Shown piece after piece: positions 34,217 to 42,801 of a DNA stretch of 64,000 bases (within the stretch, counting starts at the first letter, position 1; each line of letters starts with the position of its first letter). Below the pieces are notes generated by a model that saw only the letters and a list, made by a program, of their open reading frames with translations, was not told the DNA's origin and made no database searches. Made by a program: the position numbers and the translations under genes. Origin of the DNA: Fulvivirgaceae bacterium JP3-4 (GTDB lineage Bacteria; Bacteroidota; Bacteroidia; Cytophagales; Cyclobacteriaceae); assembly GCA_029309925.1 (NCBI GenBank), contig JARKND010000001.1:1054001-1118000 (forward strand). Direction: 5' to 3'.

Positions 34217-34258
34217 CCAAAATCCAAAGACCAAATCCCAAAAACCAAAAACCAAATG
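34217..34258. repeat. CCAAANN heptamer array immediately after the amidohydrolase stop
   Basis: Six units with no gap after TAA: CCAAAAT, CCAAAGA, CCAAATC, CCAAAAA, CCAAAAA, CCAAATG. The reverse complement of the last part (CATTTGG) recurs in the ~85-bp repeats that follow. Confidence 0.92.
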
Positions 34259-34585
34259 GGAGAGTACACTCCACGGTACACGCTTCTATTTGAGATTTGG
34301 TAATTGATTATTGGATATTTTTAAATGCGTTGAACGCTAACTCCAAAGGAGAATGCTATTGCCTCAACACGCCCCTCTTTGAGATTTGGTCATTGATCAT
34401 TGGTGCTTTTCACCCCGTGGTCTTTGAACGAGGAATACTAGTGCTTCAACACGCCTCCCATTTGAGCTTTGGTCATTGATCATTGAAATTTTTAGTGCGT
34501 TGAACTCCAATTGGAGGAATGGACGAGCTTCGACACGACTCTATTTGAGATTTGCTTATTGACCATTGGTGGTTTTAACAGTAAC
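34259..34585. repeat. ~85-bp tandem repeats with internal hairpins
   Basis: Units start with ATTTGAGATTTGG-like sequence at 34288, 34377, 34460 and 34543 (spacing 89, 83, 83), with a partial half-unit before the first. Each has an AT-rich part with GGTCATTGATCATTGG, then a hairpin-like part bounded by GCGTTGAAC and CTTCAACACGC and holding CTCCAAAGGAG or the perfect palindrome CTCCAATTGGAG. No coding frame fits. Together with the heptamers it fills a 432-bp gene-free gap between the amidohydrolase and terB-like gene. Confidence 0.85.
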
Positions 34586-34589
34586 TATT

Positions 34590-34620
34590 AAAACAAAAGA
34601 GGGGCAGCTTTCGCAACCCC
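34590..34620 (-). terminator. terminator of the TerB-like gene
   Basis: On the minus strand GGGGTTGC, loop GAAA, GCTGCCCC (one mismatch), then TCTTTTGTTTT. Confidence 0.75.
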
Positions 34621-34648
34621 ACTCTATATTTTAGGTTTTTAGGTACTA

Positions 34649-35053
34649 TTACGCTTTCAAAAACTTCTCTGCTTTTTTCTTCACCATGTCGCGGTCTGCC
34701 GTGATAGATGGATCGCTGTACACGTGCTGAGAGATTTCTGCCACTACTGCTTTTTTATAACCAAGCTTCTCAGCGATCTGCTCACAGAACACAATTTCAC
34801 TGCGGAACACCTGGCCGTCCATTTTCATGAGTTGGATCAGGTAGTAAAGGTGGGTGAATTTTTCGTCATTGGTGAGGGTCGCAATATTGTTGATAGGTTG
34901 AGGATTTTTCAACATGGTGTTGATTTCGTCCGTTGAAATTCCATTCGCCTTACCAATCATGTGAATGAGTTTGGATTCACGTTCAGCAACGTTTCTGTCA
35001 CTTGCGGCAAGATTAATGAGAACATTCAATTCCGCCTTTTTGTCAAAAATCAT
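34649..35053 (-). CDS. TerB-like tellurite-resistance/DUF533-type protein
   Basis: A 134-residue all-helical soluble protein. It shows a TerB-type pattern of paired acidic helices: NLAASDRNVAERESKLIHMIG and LMKMDGQVFRSEIVFCEQIAEKLGY, the segments that bind metal in the family. Role unknown; TerB proteins are linked to envelope stress and metal handling. Divergent from the GIN-domain gene. A similar N-terminal domain appears in the ABC fusion at 59.6 kb. Confidence 0.75.
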   Translation of the reverse strand: MIFDKKAELNVLINLAASDRNVAERESKLIHMIGKANGISTDEINTMLKNPQPINNIATLTNDEKFTHLYYLIQLMKMDGQVFRSEIVFCEQIAEKLGYKKAVVAEISQHVYSDPSITADRDMVKKKAEKFLKA

Positions 35054-35198
35054 AGTAGCTCTTTTGGTTTGTAGTGCAAAGGTTTTAAAATATATATTGA
35101 AAATTAATCAAATTTACGATGTTTTAGTACATCGGAAAAAAAAATATGGCGATGCAACCCTTATCTTTAAGCGCTGTCTTTAGGGCAAATTGACACTT

Positions 35199-35876
35199 AT
35201 GAAGAAGGTTTTAATCGTTTTTTTGACTTGTATCTCAGCACTGGCTTTCGCGCAGGAAACTGAAACACGCAATCTGAGCAGTTTCACAGGCGTGAAAGTG
35301 AGTGAAGGTATCAGCGTATATCTGAAGAAGGGTGATAAGGAGTCGGCACGCGTAGAAGTGACTGGTACAAAACCGTCAAACGTCATGACAGAAATTTCAG
35401 GATCTTACCTAAAAGTACATATGCGCGATGGCAACTATCGCAACGTCAATGCGAAGGTGTATGTCACCTATGTGTCAATCGAGAACCTGTATGCCAGTTC
35501 TGCGGGGAACTTGTTTTCGTCCGAGACGATCCGAGGCAACGACATTGAGATCAACGCCTCAAGTGCGGGAACTATTGAAGTTGTTGTTGAAGCGCAAAGG
35601 CTTGAGGCCAGCGCCTCTAGTGCCGGTGATGTAGAAATCAAAGGGCGGGCTAAGTCTGTGATCATGGAGGCAAGCAGTGCTGGTGAAGTGGACGCATACG
35701 ATCTTGAAGCTGACGAAGCTGAAGTGGAGGCAAGCAGTGCCGGGGCGGTGAAGCTCAGTGTGAAGTCAGGCCTGGATGCGCGCGCCAGCAGTGGAGGAAG
35801 TATTCGCTACCGGGGAAACCCTGATAAGTCGAACACAACCTCGAGTAGTGGCGGGTCGGTGAAGAAATCTAACTAA
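35199..35876 (+). CDS. exported GIN/DUF2807-domain protein with ASSAG repeats
   Basis: A 225-residue secreted protein: signal peptide MKKVLIVFLTCISALAFAQ, then a right-handed beta-helix-like repeat. The word ASSAG (or SSSGG, ASSGG) recurs seven times every ~20-25 residues, each at a turn (YASSAGNLF, NASSAGTIE, SASSAGDVE, EASSAGEVD, EASSAGAVK, RASSGGSIR, TSSSGGSV). This is the DUF2807 family, abundant in Bacteroidota, likely a cell-surface or periplasmic structural protein. Followed by a strong terminator. Confidence 0.88.
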   Translation: MKKVLIVFLTCISALAFAQETETRNLSSFTGVKVSEGISVYLKKGDKESARVEVTGTKPSNVMTEISGSYLKVHMRDGNYRNVNAKVYVTYVSIENLYASSAGNLFSSETIRGNDIEINASSAGTIEVVVEAQRLEASASSAGDVEIKGRAKSVIMEASSAGEVDAYDLEADEAEVEASSAGAVKLSVKSGLDARASSGGSIRYRGNPDKSNTTSSSGGSVKKSN

Positions 35877-35882
35877 ACAAAT

Positions 35883-35906
35883 ACCCCGGTTAACCGGGGT
35901 TTTTTA
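35883..35906 (+). terminator. terminator after the GIN-domain gene
   Basis: Palindrome ACCCCGGTTAACCGGGGT (35883-35900) followed by TTTTTT. Confidence 0.92.
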
Positions 35907-35993
35907 TTATAAACGCTGCCATTTTTTGCAATTCAGGCAAAAAATAACCCCATTGCAATCGTATTCTTAACAATTTTTTAAAAACGAGGGGTC

Positions 35994-36030
35994 ATTTTTA
36001 CCCAGCACTGGTAAAAATCGCATATTTTTG
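35994..36030 (+). promoter_or_regulatory. glnA3 promoter with 9-bp inverted-repeat operator
   Basis: TATTTTTG at 36023-36030 matches TAnnTTTG exactly. Just upstream, ATTTTTACC (35994-36002) and GGTAAAAAT (36010-36018) are perfect inverted arms with a 7-base spacer. The repeat covers the usual -33 region, as expected for a repressor site. Confidence 0.65.
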
Positions 36031-36059
36031 CGCACCACTAAACAACAACCAACTATTCT

Positions 36060-38222
36060 ATGGCGCAATTAAGATTCGAAGCTCTCAAAAGGCTGAGCGA
36101 ACGGCCCAAAGTGCATGTTGACCTTTCCACCCCATTTGTGTCCAAGTTCTTTGGCGAAAATGTGTATGGAATTGAGCAAATGCGCGCAACGTTAGCCCCT
36201 GCTGTATTCAAGAAGGTAAGTCAGGCTATCAAGAACCACGAAAAGATTGATGAAGCAACAGCCGATGCAGTAGCTTCAGCAGCAAAGTCGTGGGCTATCT
36301 CGAAAGGTGCAACGCACTTCACCCACTGGTTCCAGCCAATGACCGGTGGAACAGCAGAAAAGCATGATTCGTTTTTCGATGCGTTAGCAGGAATTGAAAA
36401 ATTCAAAGGCAGCGAACTCGTCCAGCAGGAGCCAGACGCATCGTCTTTCCCGAGCGGAGGAATCAGAAGTACTTTTGAAGCACGCGGTTATACAGCTTGG
36501 GATCCAACCTCCCCGATGTTCCTTTATGGAAAAACGCTCTCCATTCCTACTGTCTTCGTTTCTTATACCGGAGAAACACTTGACACAAAAGCGCCATTGT
36601 TGAAAGCTCTGAAGGCAGTAGACATTGCAGCAACGCAGGTTTGCCAGTTGTTTGACAAGGACATCCAGCATGTAGTTGCCTCTCTCGGATCTGAGCAGGA
36701 ATATTTCGTTGTTGATTCTGCACTCTTCCAGGCACGACCAGACCTGGTGATGGCGGGTCGCAGCGTGTTTGGTCATTCACCGGCACGCGGTCAGCAGATG
36801 GAAGATCATTACTTCGGATCAATTCCGAGCCGTGTTTATGATTTCATGAAGGATTTTGAAATCGAAGCATGGAAACTTGGAATTCCGGTTCGCACACGCC
36901 ACAATGAGGTTGCGCCAAGCCAGTTTGAAGTGGCCCCGTTGTTTGAGGAAGTAAACGTAGCGAACGATCACAACCAGCTCCTGATGGATGTGATGAATCG
37001 TGTCGCTGAAAAGCATAGCCTTAAAATTATTTTCCACGAGAAGCCTTTCGCGGGATTGAACGGATCGGGTAAGCACAACAACTGGTCGCTGATCACTGAC
37101 ACCGGTGTGAATCTTTACGCACCAACAAGCAGCGCGCGTGATAATCTTATGTTCCTCACCTTCTTCATCACCACAGTGAAGGCCGTGCATGAATACTCTG
37201 ATCTGCTCCGGGCAAGTATCGCTACCCAGGCAAATGATTTCCGCCTCGGTGCGAACGAAGCTCCTCCAGCGATCATGTCTGTATTCCTTGGTTCACAGAT
37301 GTCTGCCGTGCTTGATGAGCTCGAGAAGAAAGGAAACGTGAAGATTGAGAAAGGTGACAATATGTATATGAAACTCGGAATCGACCAGATCCCTGAGATC
37401 ATACTCGATGCAACAGACCGCAACCGTACTTCGCCTTTTGCATTCACCGGAAATAAGTTCGAGTTCCGCGCAGTAGGAGGAAGCGATAACTGTGCTACAC
37501 CGATGACCGCATTGAACACCATCGTAGCGGAACAGCTCACCCATTTCCTTGCTGCAGTAAATAAGGAAATCGACAAGGGTGAAGAAAAGCGTATTGCGAT
37601 TGTGAACGTTCTCCGCCAATACATCAAGGAATCGAAGAACATACGTTTCGAGGGTGATGGTTATTCAGACGAGTGGGTACAGGAAGCAGCGAAGCGTGGT
37701 CTTAGCAATCTGAAAAATACGCCACGTGCTCTAGAAGCTTACCTTCAGAAAAAATCAATGGATCTCTTCGAGAAACATGGTGTTATGTCGCACAAGGAGG
37801 TTGAAGCGCGTACGGAAATCCGCTGGGAATCGTATATCAAGCGCGTGCAGATCGAAGCGCGTGTGATGGGTGACCTCGCGATGAACCATATTGTTCCTAC
37901 AGCAATTGCTTACCAGAACAAGCTGATCACAAACGCAAATGGGCTGGCAGGTCTTGGCATTGATAACAAAGCTGTTGTTCAGACGATAAAGGAAATTTCC
38001 GGATACATCGAGATCATCAAGAACGGTGTGCGTGAAATGGTTGAAGAGCGCAAGCGCATCAACAAGATCACTGATACGCATAAACGCGCCATCGCCTACT
38101 GCGATGATATCAAAGAAAAATACTTTGAGTCGATCCGCGATGCCGTTGATAAGCTTGAATTGCTTGTTGATGACGAAGACTGGCCACTGGTGAAATACAG
38201 AGAGCTTCTTTTCCTGAGATAA
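36060..38222 (+). CDS. glnA: glutamine synthetase type III
   Basis: A 720-residue GSIII enzyme, condensing glutamate and ammonia with ATP to glutamine. Family marks: SKFFGENVYGIEQMR at the N-terminus, THWFQPMTGGTAEKHDSF, DPTSPMFLYGKTL, LGSEQEYFVVD, PVRTRHNEVAPSQFEVAP, NGSGKHNNWSL and FEFRAVGGSDN. Length matches the ~80 kDa type III form. It is transcribed alone, with its own operator-like promoter and terminators. The end of the gene reads TAAGCT TAAGCT, a short hexamer repeat starting at its stop codon. Confidence 0.96.
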   Translation: MAQLRFEALKRLSERPKVHVDLSTPFVSKFFGENVYGIEQMRATLAPAVFKKVSQAIKNHEKIDEATADAVASAAKSWAISKGATHFTHWFQPMTGGTAEKHDSFFDALAGIEKFKGSELVQQEPDASSFPSGGIRSTFEARGYTAWDPTSPMFLYGKTLSIPTVFVSYTGETLDTKAPLLKALKAVDIAATQVCQLFDKDIQHVVASLGSEQEYFVVDSALFQARPDLVMAGRSVFGHSPARGQQMEDHYFGSIPSRVYDFMKDFEIEAWKLGIPVRTRHNEVAPSQFEVAPLFEEVNVANDHNQLLMDVMNRVAEKHSLKIIFHEKPFAGLNGSGKHNNWSLITDTGVNLYAPTSSARDNLMFLTFFITTVKAVHEYSDLLRASIATQANDFRLGANEAPPAIMSVFLGSQMSAVLDELEKKGNVKIEKGDNMYMKLGIDQIPEIILDATDRNRTSPFAFTGNKFEFRAVGGSDNCATPMTALNTIVAEQLTHFLAAVNKEIDKGEEKRIAIVNVLRQYIKESKNIRFEGDGYSDEWVQEAAKRGLSNLKNTPRALEAYLQKKSMDLFEKHGVMSHKEVEARTEIRWESYIKRVQIEARVMGDLAMNHIVPTAIAYQNKLITNANGLAGLGIDNKAVVQTIKEISGYIEIIKNGVREMVEERKRINKITDTHKRAIAYCDDIKEKYFESIRDAVDKLELLVDDEDWPLVKYRELLFLR

Positions 38223-38263
38223 GCTTAAGCTTAAAGCAAGAGGAGTACAGGTTGATTATTAAG

Positions 38264-38302
38264 ATCAATCAGCCACTTGCAAAAGTGATTGACGTTTTTT
38301 TT
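38264..38302 (+). terminator. bulged hairpin terminator after glnA
   Basis: TCAATCA ... TGATTGA with inner CACTT/AAGTG and a 4-base bulge, followed by nine T. Confidence 0.7.
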
Positions 38303-38321
38303 TTCTTAAACCTAAACTTTA

Positions 38322-38351
38322 AAAGCGGTTTCCGAGAGGGACCGCTTTTTT
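38322..38351 (+). terminator. second terminator, AAAGCGGT/ACCGCTTT
   Basis: 8-bp stem (38322-38329, 38341-38348) and T tract. Two terminators in series insulate glnA from the downstream peptidase gene. Confidence 0.88.
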
Positions 38352-38508
38352 AATTTGTCCAAAGCCCTGAAGGATGACCATTTCAATTGTTGGCCTGACA
38401 TTGATAATACACGAAACCTGCTTTCTGCTTTTAGCTTTCAGCTTTTATACGGAAGGTTAGGAACTCATCCCAAATTGCCTTTTCTTCGAATCCCTAAACT
38501 TCAAACGA

Positions 38509-39981
38509 ATGCGGAAGGCAATTTTAGCACTTTTCATCCTGGTCAGCACGCTGACATTTGCGCAGAAAAAGAAAGGTGCAGCTTCAATTGACGATATTAT
38601 CAGGCCAGAGGAAATTGAAGCTCATCTCTCATTTTTGGCTGCGGATGAAATGCGTGGCCGGAATGCAGGCTCACCCGAAATTGAAATTGCGGCCAACTAC
38701 ATCCGGGCAAACTTCAAAATCTATGGCTTGAAACCTGTGCCCGGTGCCAGCAATTATTTTCAGCGCGTAGACCAGTTGAAGTTATCTCCGGCCACTTTCG
38801 GTGAGGCATCGATTGGTGATAAGAAATTTTTGCTCAAAGAAAGTCTGCTCGTCATTGATGGCGACTCACTTTCTTGGTCGGGAGATTTCATCTATGTCGG
38901 CTATGGCAGCGATGAAGACCTGAAGAAATATGATCTTAAAGGCAAAATGGTGCTTGCCCTTGCCGGGGCGAAAAATGCTGACCAGCTGAACAAAGTGTTC
39001 AACGCTAGCTCGGCAAAACTCAAAAGCGTTCGTGACGCTGGCGCGCAAGGTCTCGTAGAAATATTGGCACTGCCACAGGCACCCTGGCCAACGCTGGTAA
39101 ATTATTTGTCAGGAACCTCGTGGACAATCAGAAGACCGGACAAAGTGATCCCACATGTATGGGTGAAGCCTGGTGACCTGGCATCACTGTCACTGCAGGA
39201 AAACACAACTGTCAAAGGATCATTGTCAATGTCCGGCAAGAAGAAAATCGAAGTGCCCGGAAAGAACGTGGTGGGCATGATTGAGGGCTCTGATGCAAAA
39301 TTGAAAGATCAATACATTGTGATTACCGCCCACTATGACCATATAGGTGTCGGCAAGAGTAAAGATGGGCAGGACTCGATTTTCAATGGCGCGCGCGACA
39401 ATGCTGTAGGAGCAACAGCGTTGATGCAGACGGCAAAATATCTGAAACTTAATCCACCGAAACGCTCTGTTATATTGATTGCACTGACCTCAGAAGAGAA
39501 GGGGCTGTTGGGTAGTAAGTGGTACACCGAAAATCCGCTGATACCATTGAACAAGACTGTGTTGAGCATCAATTGCGATGGGGTAGGTTATAACGACAAG
39601 TCAATCATTACGAGCATCAGCTGGGGGCGGACATCTTCCGATCCCCTGGTAACGAAGGCAGCAAAGGCGTATGGCCTGGGCGTTGGTGGTGATCCAGATC
39701 CAAAGGAAGGATTTTTTGAGCGTTCCGATCAGGTTTCATTTGCCAGTAAAGGAGTTGTTGCCATCAAGCTTCAGCCCGGCCTCGCGCGGATGGATGACGA
39801 GATCAGAAAATATTATCACCGCCAGGCGGACGAAGTATCGACACTCGACTTCGACTACCTGACCAAATTTTATAAAACCTTCGTCACCGCGGTACAACTG
39901 CTCGCCAATGAGCCGGGAAAATATTCATGGAATGCAGGTGATAAGTATGAGGAGGTTTCCAAGAAGCTGTACGGGCAGTGA
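38509..39981 (+). CDS. secreted M28-family zinc aminopeptidase
   Basis: A 490-residue exported peptidase. Signal peptide MRKAILALFILVSTLTFAQ; PA-like insert at residues ~110-240; catalytic M28 domain with HYDHIG (Zn His and Asp), GARDNAVG (bridging Asp), TSEEKGLLGS (Glu base and ligand), NCDGVG and the distal FFERSDQVSF. Removes N-terminal residues from peptides in the periplasm or outside. Its stop is followed after 3 bases by an octamer array. Confidence 0.9.
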   Translation: MRKAILALFILVSTLTFAQKKKGAASIDDIIRPEEIEAHLSFLAADEMRGRNAGSPEIEIAANYIRANFKIYGLKPVPGASNYFQRVDQLKLSPATFGEASIGDKKFLLKESLLVIDGDSLSWSGDFIYVGYGSDEDLKKYDLKGKMVLALAGAKNADQLNKVFNASSAKLKSVRDAGAQGLVEILALPQAPWPTLVNYLSGTSWTIRRPDKVIPHVWVKPGDLASLSLQENTTVKGSLSMSGKKKIEVPGKNVVGMIEGSDAKLKDQYIVITAHYDHIGVGKSKDGQDSIFNGARDNAVGATALMQTAKYLKLNPPKRSVILIALTSEEKGLLGSKWYTENPLIPLNKTVLSINCDGVGYNDKSIITSISWGRTSSDPLVTKAAKAYGLGVGGDPDPKEGFFERSDQVSFASKGVVAIKLQPGLARMDDEIRKYYHRQADEVSTLDFDYLTKFYKTFVTAVQLLANEPGKYSWNAGDKYEEVSKKLYGQ

Positions 39982-39984
39982 AAT

Positions 39985-40106
39985 GTGTTCATGTACGCAT
40001 GTGCTCTGGTGCTCATGTCAGGTACTCTGAACCGCTTTTTTGGCAGAGTAGCTGAGTCGCGAACGGCACTCCCACATGAGCACAGAACACCCGATCACCT
40101 GCGCAC
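39985..40106. repeat. convergent GTGNNCAT octamer arrays between two gene ends
   Basis: On the + strand, 3 bases after the M28 stop: GTGTTCAT, GTACGCAT, GTGCTCTG, GTGCTCAT (39985-40016). On the minus strand, 2 bases after the opposing hydrolase stop: GTGCGCAG, GTGATCGG, GTGTTCTG, TGCTCATG (40106 down to 40075). The arms form an inverted repeat around a ~58-base centre. Confidence 0.85.
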
Positions 40107-40108
40107 AA

Positions 40109-41002
40109 CTACTTTTTGACCGTCAGCGAATCCGCCCTTACCACCATCTTTAAAACAGCATCGGTGATCAACTGCGGGTGCGACCACGGGACAAAGTGAT
40201 TCATGTCGTCAACGATCACATATTCGACTGGCGCATTGACGAGCATCTTTTTTGCAAACTCCACATTTTCATAAGGCACAAGCTCGTCCACTTTTCCCTG
40301 GATGACAATGACCGGACACGTAATGTTCTTCCAGTAAGGGAGCATCTGTTCCAGCTCAGGCTTGAGGTGATAGATTTCTTCGTTTGAAGCCCGAAATGCG
40401 CCAGGTAAAATCCAGCTTAGAAAGGGAGTGGCGAGTGGCGCGCGAAACCAGGTTTCATTCGGTTCGAGTTCGGGGTCAATCGACCCGGCAACGATGATCA
40501 AACCATCCACAAGTTCAGGATACTCAATCGCCATTTTTGCAATCAGCGGTCCTCCAAGGGAATGACCGACAAGCACTCGCGGTTTGTTATGCCGGTACTT
40601 TTCGAGAATGGGTTTTAGTGCCAGTGCCTGTTTCTTTAGGGAAGGTTCTGCGTTTCCGAAGTTTGAGTAACCGAAGCCCGGACGATCTGTTGTAACCAGA
40701 AAAGCATTTTCTCTAAGCTTCTCCGTTGCGAGAAATCCAATGAAGGCATCCAGCGAGCCGGGCGATCCGTGAACAAACAATACAAGCGGTTTTGTACTGT
40801 CTCCTGCGCTGACATAATGAATATCACGCCACTCGTATTTGTATTGATGCTGGTTTGCGCTGAGGTTTCTGCTTTTGAAGTAGCTGTCAACTTCTTTCGA
40901 TGACATCCGAAAGCTCGGCATGCACGAGTGGAGGAAAAGTACAGGCGCGGCAAGAACGATCAGGATTGTGATAACCCCGATCCTCCGAAACGACAACTTC
41001 AT
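40109..41002 (-). CDS. membrane-anchored alpha/beta hydrolase
   Basis: A 297-residue alpha/beta-hydrolase fold protein. An N-terminal hydrophobic stretch ends in LFLHSCMPS, a possible lipobox. Motifs: LVLFVHGSPGS (oxyanion hole), VLVGHSLGGPL (Ser nucleophile), GKVDELVPYENV (Asp) and MNHFVPWSH (His). Substrate unknown. It begins 5 bases after the S41 protease gene, so the two are an operon. Confidence 0.85.
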   Translation of the reverse strand: MKLSFRRIGVITILIVLAAPVLFLHSCMPSFRMSSKEVDSYFKSRNLSANQHQYKYEWRDIHYVSAGDSTKPLVLFVHGSPGSLDAFIGFLATEKLRENAFLVTTDRPGFGYSNFGNAEPSLKKQALALKPILEKYRHNKPRVLVGHSLGGPLIAKMAIEYPELVDGLIIVAGSIDPELEPNETWFRAPLATPFLSWILPGAFRASNEEIYHLKPELEQMLPYWKNITCPVIVIQGKVDELVPYENVEFAKKMLVNAPVEYVIVDDMNHFVPWSHPQLITDAVLKMVVRADSLTVKK

Positions 41003-41007
41003 TTATT

Positions 41008-42657
41008 CTATTGTAAATTAAGTAGCTTCCTGTACTGAGGAAGATTGTGAACGATTTCAACTGCTTTCTTGATATCCTGATCGTATTTGAAACCGGTTTC
41101 AATCCCGCCTTTCTCAAGGTGATAGCGCGACACAATCTCTTCCTCGAGCAACATCTTGATCTGCTCTTTGTGGAGCATTAACTCATTCTTTTTGCTCTCT
41201 TCAATCCGCTTCTGGATCTGATCAAGTTGGCCTTTGATCTCACCATAATACTTCTCTTTTTTCGCCTCTTCGGTCAGCTGCTGGATGCCATACTCAAGAA
41301 ACGTTTTGTAAGCATAATCTTTGTCCTTCATCCACGTTACAAACTGCTGATACTCGTCATCTGAGAGACTGAAATTGCGAGCATCGACCTGCAGGTTCTT
41401 GCCAGTCACGTAATGGGTAGCGAAGTCAAAAAGAAAGCCCTTTTCAAACAGCACCTGTGTGAGTGGATGCGCTTCCTCAGCAGCCACTTTAATGTCCGGC
41501 TCAATGCCACCGCCATCATGCACCGTGCGTCCGGTTGAAGTCTTGAATTCGCGCTTCAATGAATCGGGAATCGACCCCACACTGCCATCGTCTCTGCGGT
41601 GAGCATAGTCGAGCACCTGGATACAACGGCCGGTTGGTGTATAATATTTTGCTGTAGTGACTTTAAGTTGAGAGTTATAGGACAACGGACGGCTTACCTG
41701 CACCAGGCCTTTTCCGTACGACTTTTCACCAATCACAATAGCGCGATCATAATCCTGCAATGTGCCAGCAACGATCTCTGAAGCGGAAGCGCTTCCGCGA
41801 TTAATCAGAACCGTTACGGGAATCTCAGTGTCTGTCGGGTTGTTTAAGGTTTCGTAGCTCAGGTTGTTTTCCGGAATCTTGCCTTTCGTGCTCACTACAA
41901 GTTTCCCTTTCGGGAGAAACAGATTACAGATATTCACGGCTTCGATCAACAGACCTCCAGGATTTCCGCGAAGATCGAGGATCACGCTTTTTGCACCTTG
42001 TTCTTTCAGCGCCACCAAAGCATTCTTCACTTCTTTTCCTGCATCAGGTGTAAAATCCGACAGGTGGATATAGGCAACATCTTTTCCAATAAGGCCGAAA
42101 TACGGAACGTTGCTTACCTTGATCTTTTCACGTTTGAATTCTAGTCTGATGGGCTTGTCAACGCCTGCGCGCTTCACGGTAAGGGCAACGGGAGTTCCTA
42201 CCTGACCTTTCATGAGTTGGCTCGATTGTTCCCGCGACAGCTTTGACAACTCGATATCATCAATCTTTAATACTTCATCTCCGATTTTCAAGCCACCTTT
42301 CTGTGCGCCATAACCTTCCATGATCATCGTTACCACAGTGCGATTGCCGATCTCGCGCGTGATGGCTCCTATGCCACCATACTGTCCGGTGTTGATAGTT
42401 CTGAAATCCTCAACTTCATCTTCAGGGATGTAGTTTGTGTAAGGGTCAAGCGAGGTGAGCATCGCGTCAATCCCTGTCCGCACGAGTGTGTTGGGATTAA
42501 CCTCATCCACATACAGTGCGTTGACTTCCTTAAACAGTGTTGCAAAAATGTCGAGGTTCTTGGCGATCTCGAAATATCGTTCGGCCGGCCTCGTAAACGA
42601 GAAGGCGATGAGTGCAACAATAAATATCAGGGGTAAATAGAATCTCTTCTTCTTCAT
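41008..42657 (-). CDS. ctpA: carboxy-terminal processing protease (S41, CtpA-like)
   Basis: A 549-residue envelope protease. Membrane anchor at residues 7-22; PDZ domain about 92-165 (GGIGAITREIGNRTVV, GLKIGDEVLKIDD); S41 protease domain with LDLRGNPGG, NRGSASASEI and GEKSYGKGLVQ. By the 25-residue Ser-Lys spacing of the family, Ser291 and Lys316 are the likely dyad. A C-terminal coiled region follows (~420-520). Cleaves C-termini of periplasmic proteins. Confidence 0.94.
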   Translation of the reverse strand: MKKKRFYLPLIFIVALIAFSFTRPAERYFEIAKNLDIFATLFKEVNALYVDEVNPNTLVRTGIDAMLTSLDPYTNYIPEDEVEDFRTINTGQYGGIGAITREIGNRTVVTMIMEGYGAQKGGLKIGDEVLKIDDIELSKLSREQSSQLMKGQVGTPVALTVKRAGVDKPIRLEFKREKIKVSNVPYFGLIGKDVAYIHLSDFTPDAGKEVKNALVALKEQGAKSVILDLRGNPGGLLIEAVNICNLFLPKGKLVVSTKGKIPENNLSYETLNNPTDTEIPVTVLINRGSASASEIVAGTLQDYDRAIVIGEKSYGKGLVQVSRPLSYNSQLKVTTAKYYTPTGRCIQVLDYAHRRDDGSVGSIPDSLKREFKTSTGRTVHDGGGIEPDIKVAAEEAHPLTQVLFEKGFLFDFATHYVTGKNLQVDARNFSLSDDEYQQFVTWMKDKDYAYKTFLEYGIQQLTEEAKKEKYYGEIKGQLDQIQKRIEESKKNELMLHKEQIKMLLEEEIVSRYHLEKGGIETGFKYDQDIKKAVEIVHNLPQYRKLLNLQ

Positions 42658-42801
42658 ATCACAGGAATCAACGTCAAATGCAGGATAAAATTACTGTACC
42701 GTAAGTTCCTGATTTATACGTAAAAAAGCATCCAGGTAAATGAAATTTTCAGCGGATTTACGGGAATCTGCTTTTCGGAGCGACCAGTGGCAAGCCGGGG
42801 T

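Noticed and set aside
34217-34585. CRISPR or integron cassette array
   Set aside because: Repeats are imperfect ~85-bp units with no unique spacers, no attC-like pairs and no integrase.
39985-40106. Single bidirectional terminator between the M28 and hydrolase genes
   Set aside because: The arms lack T-runs next to the stems and have octamer periodicity instead of a compact hairpin.
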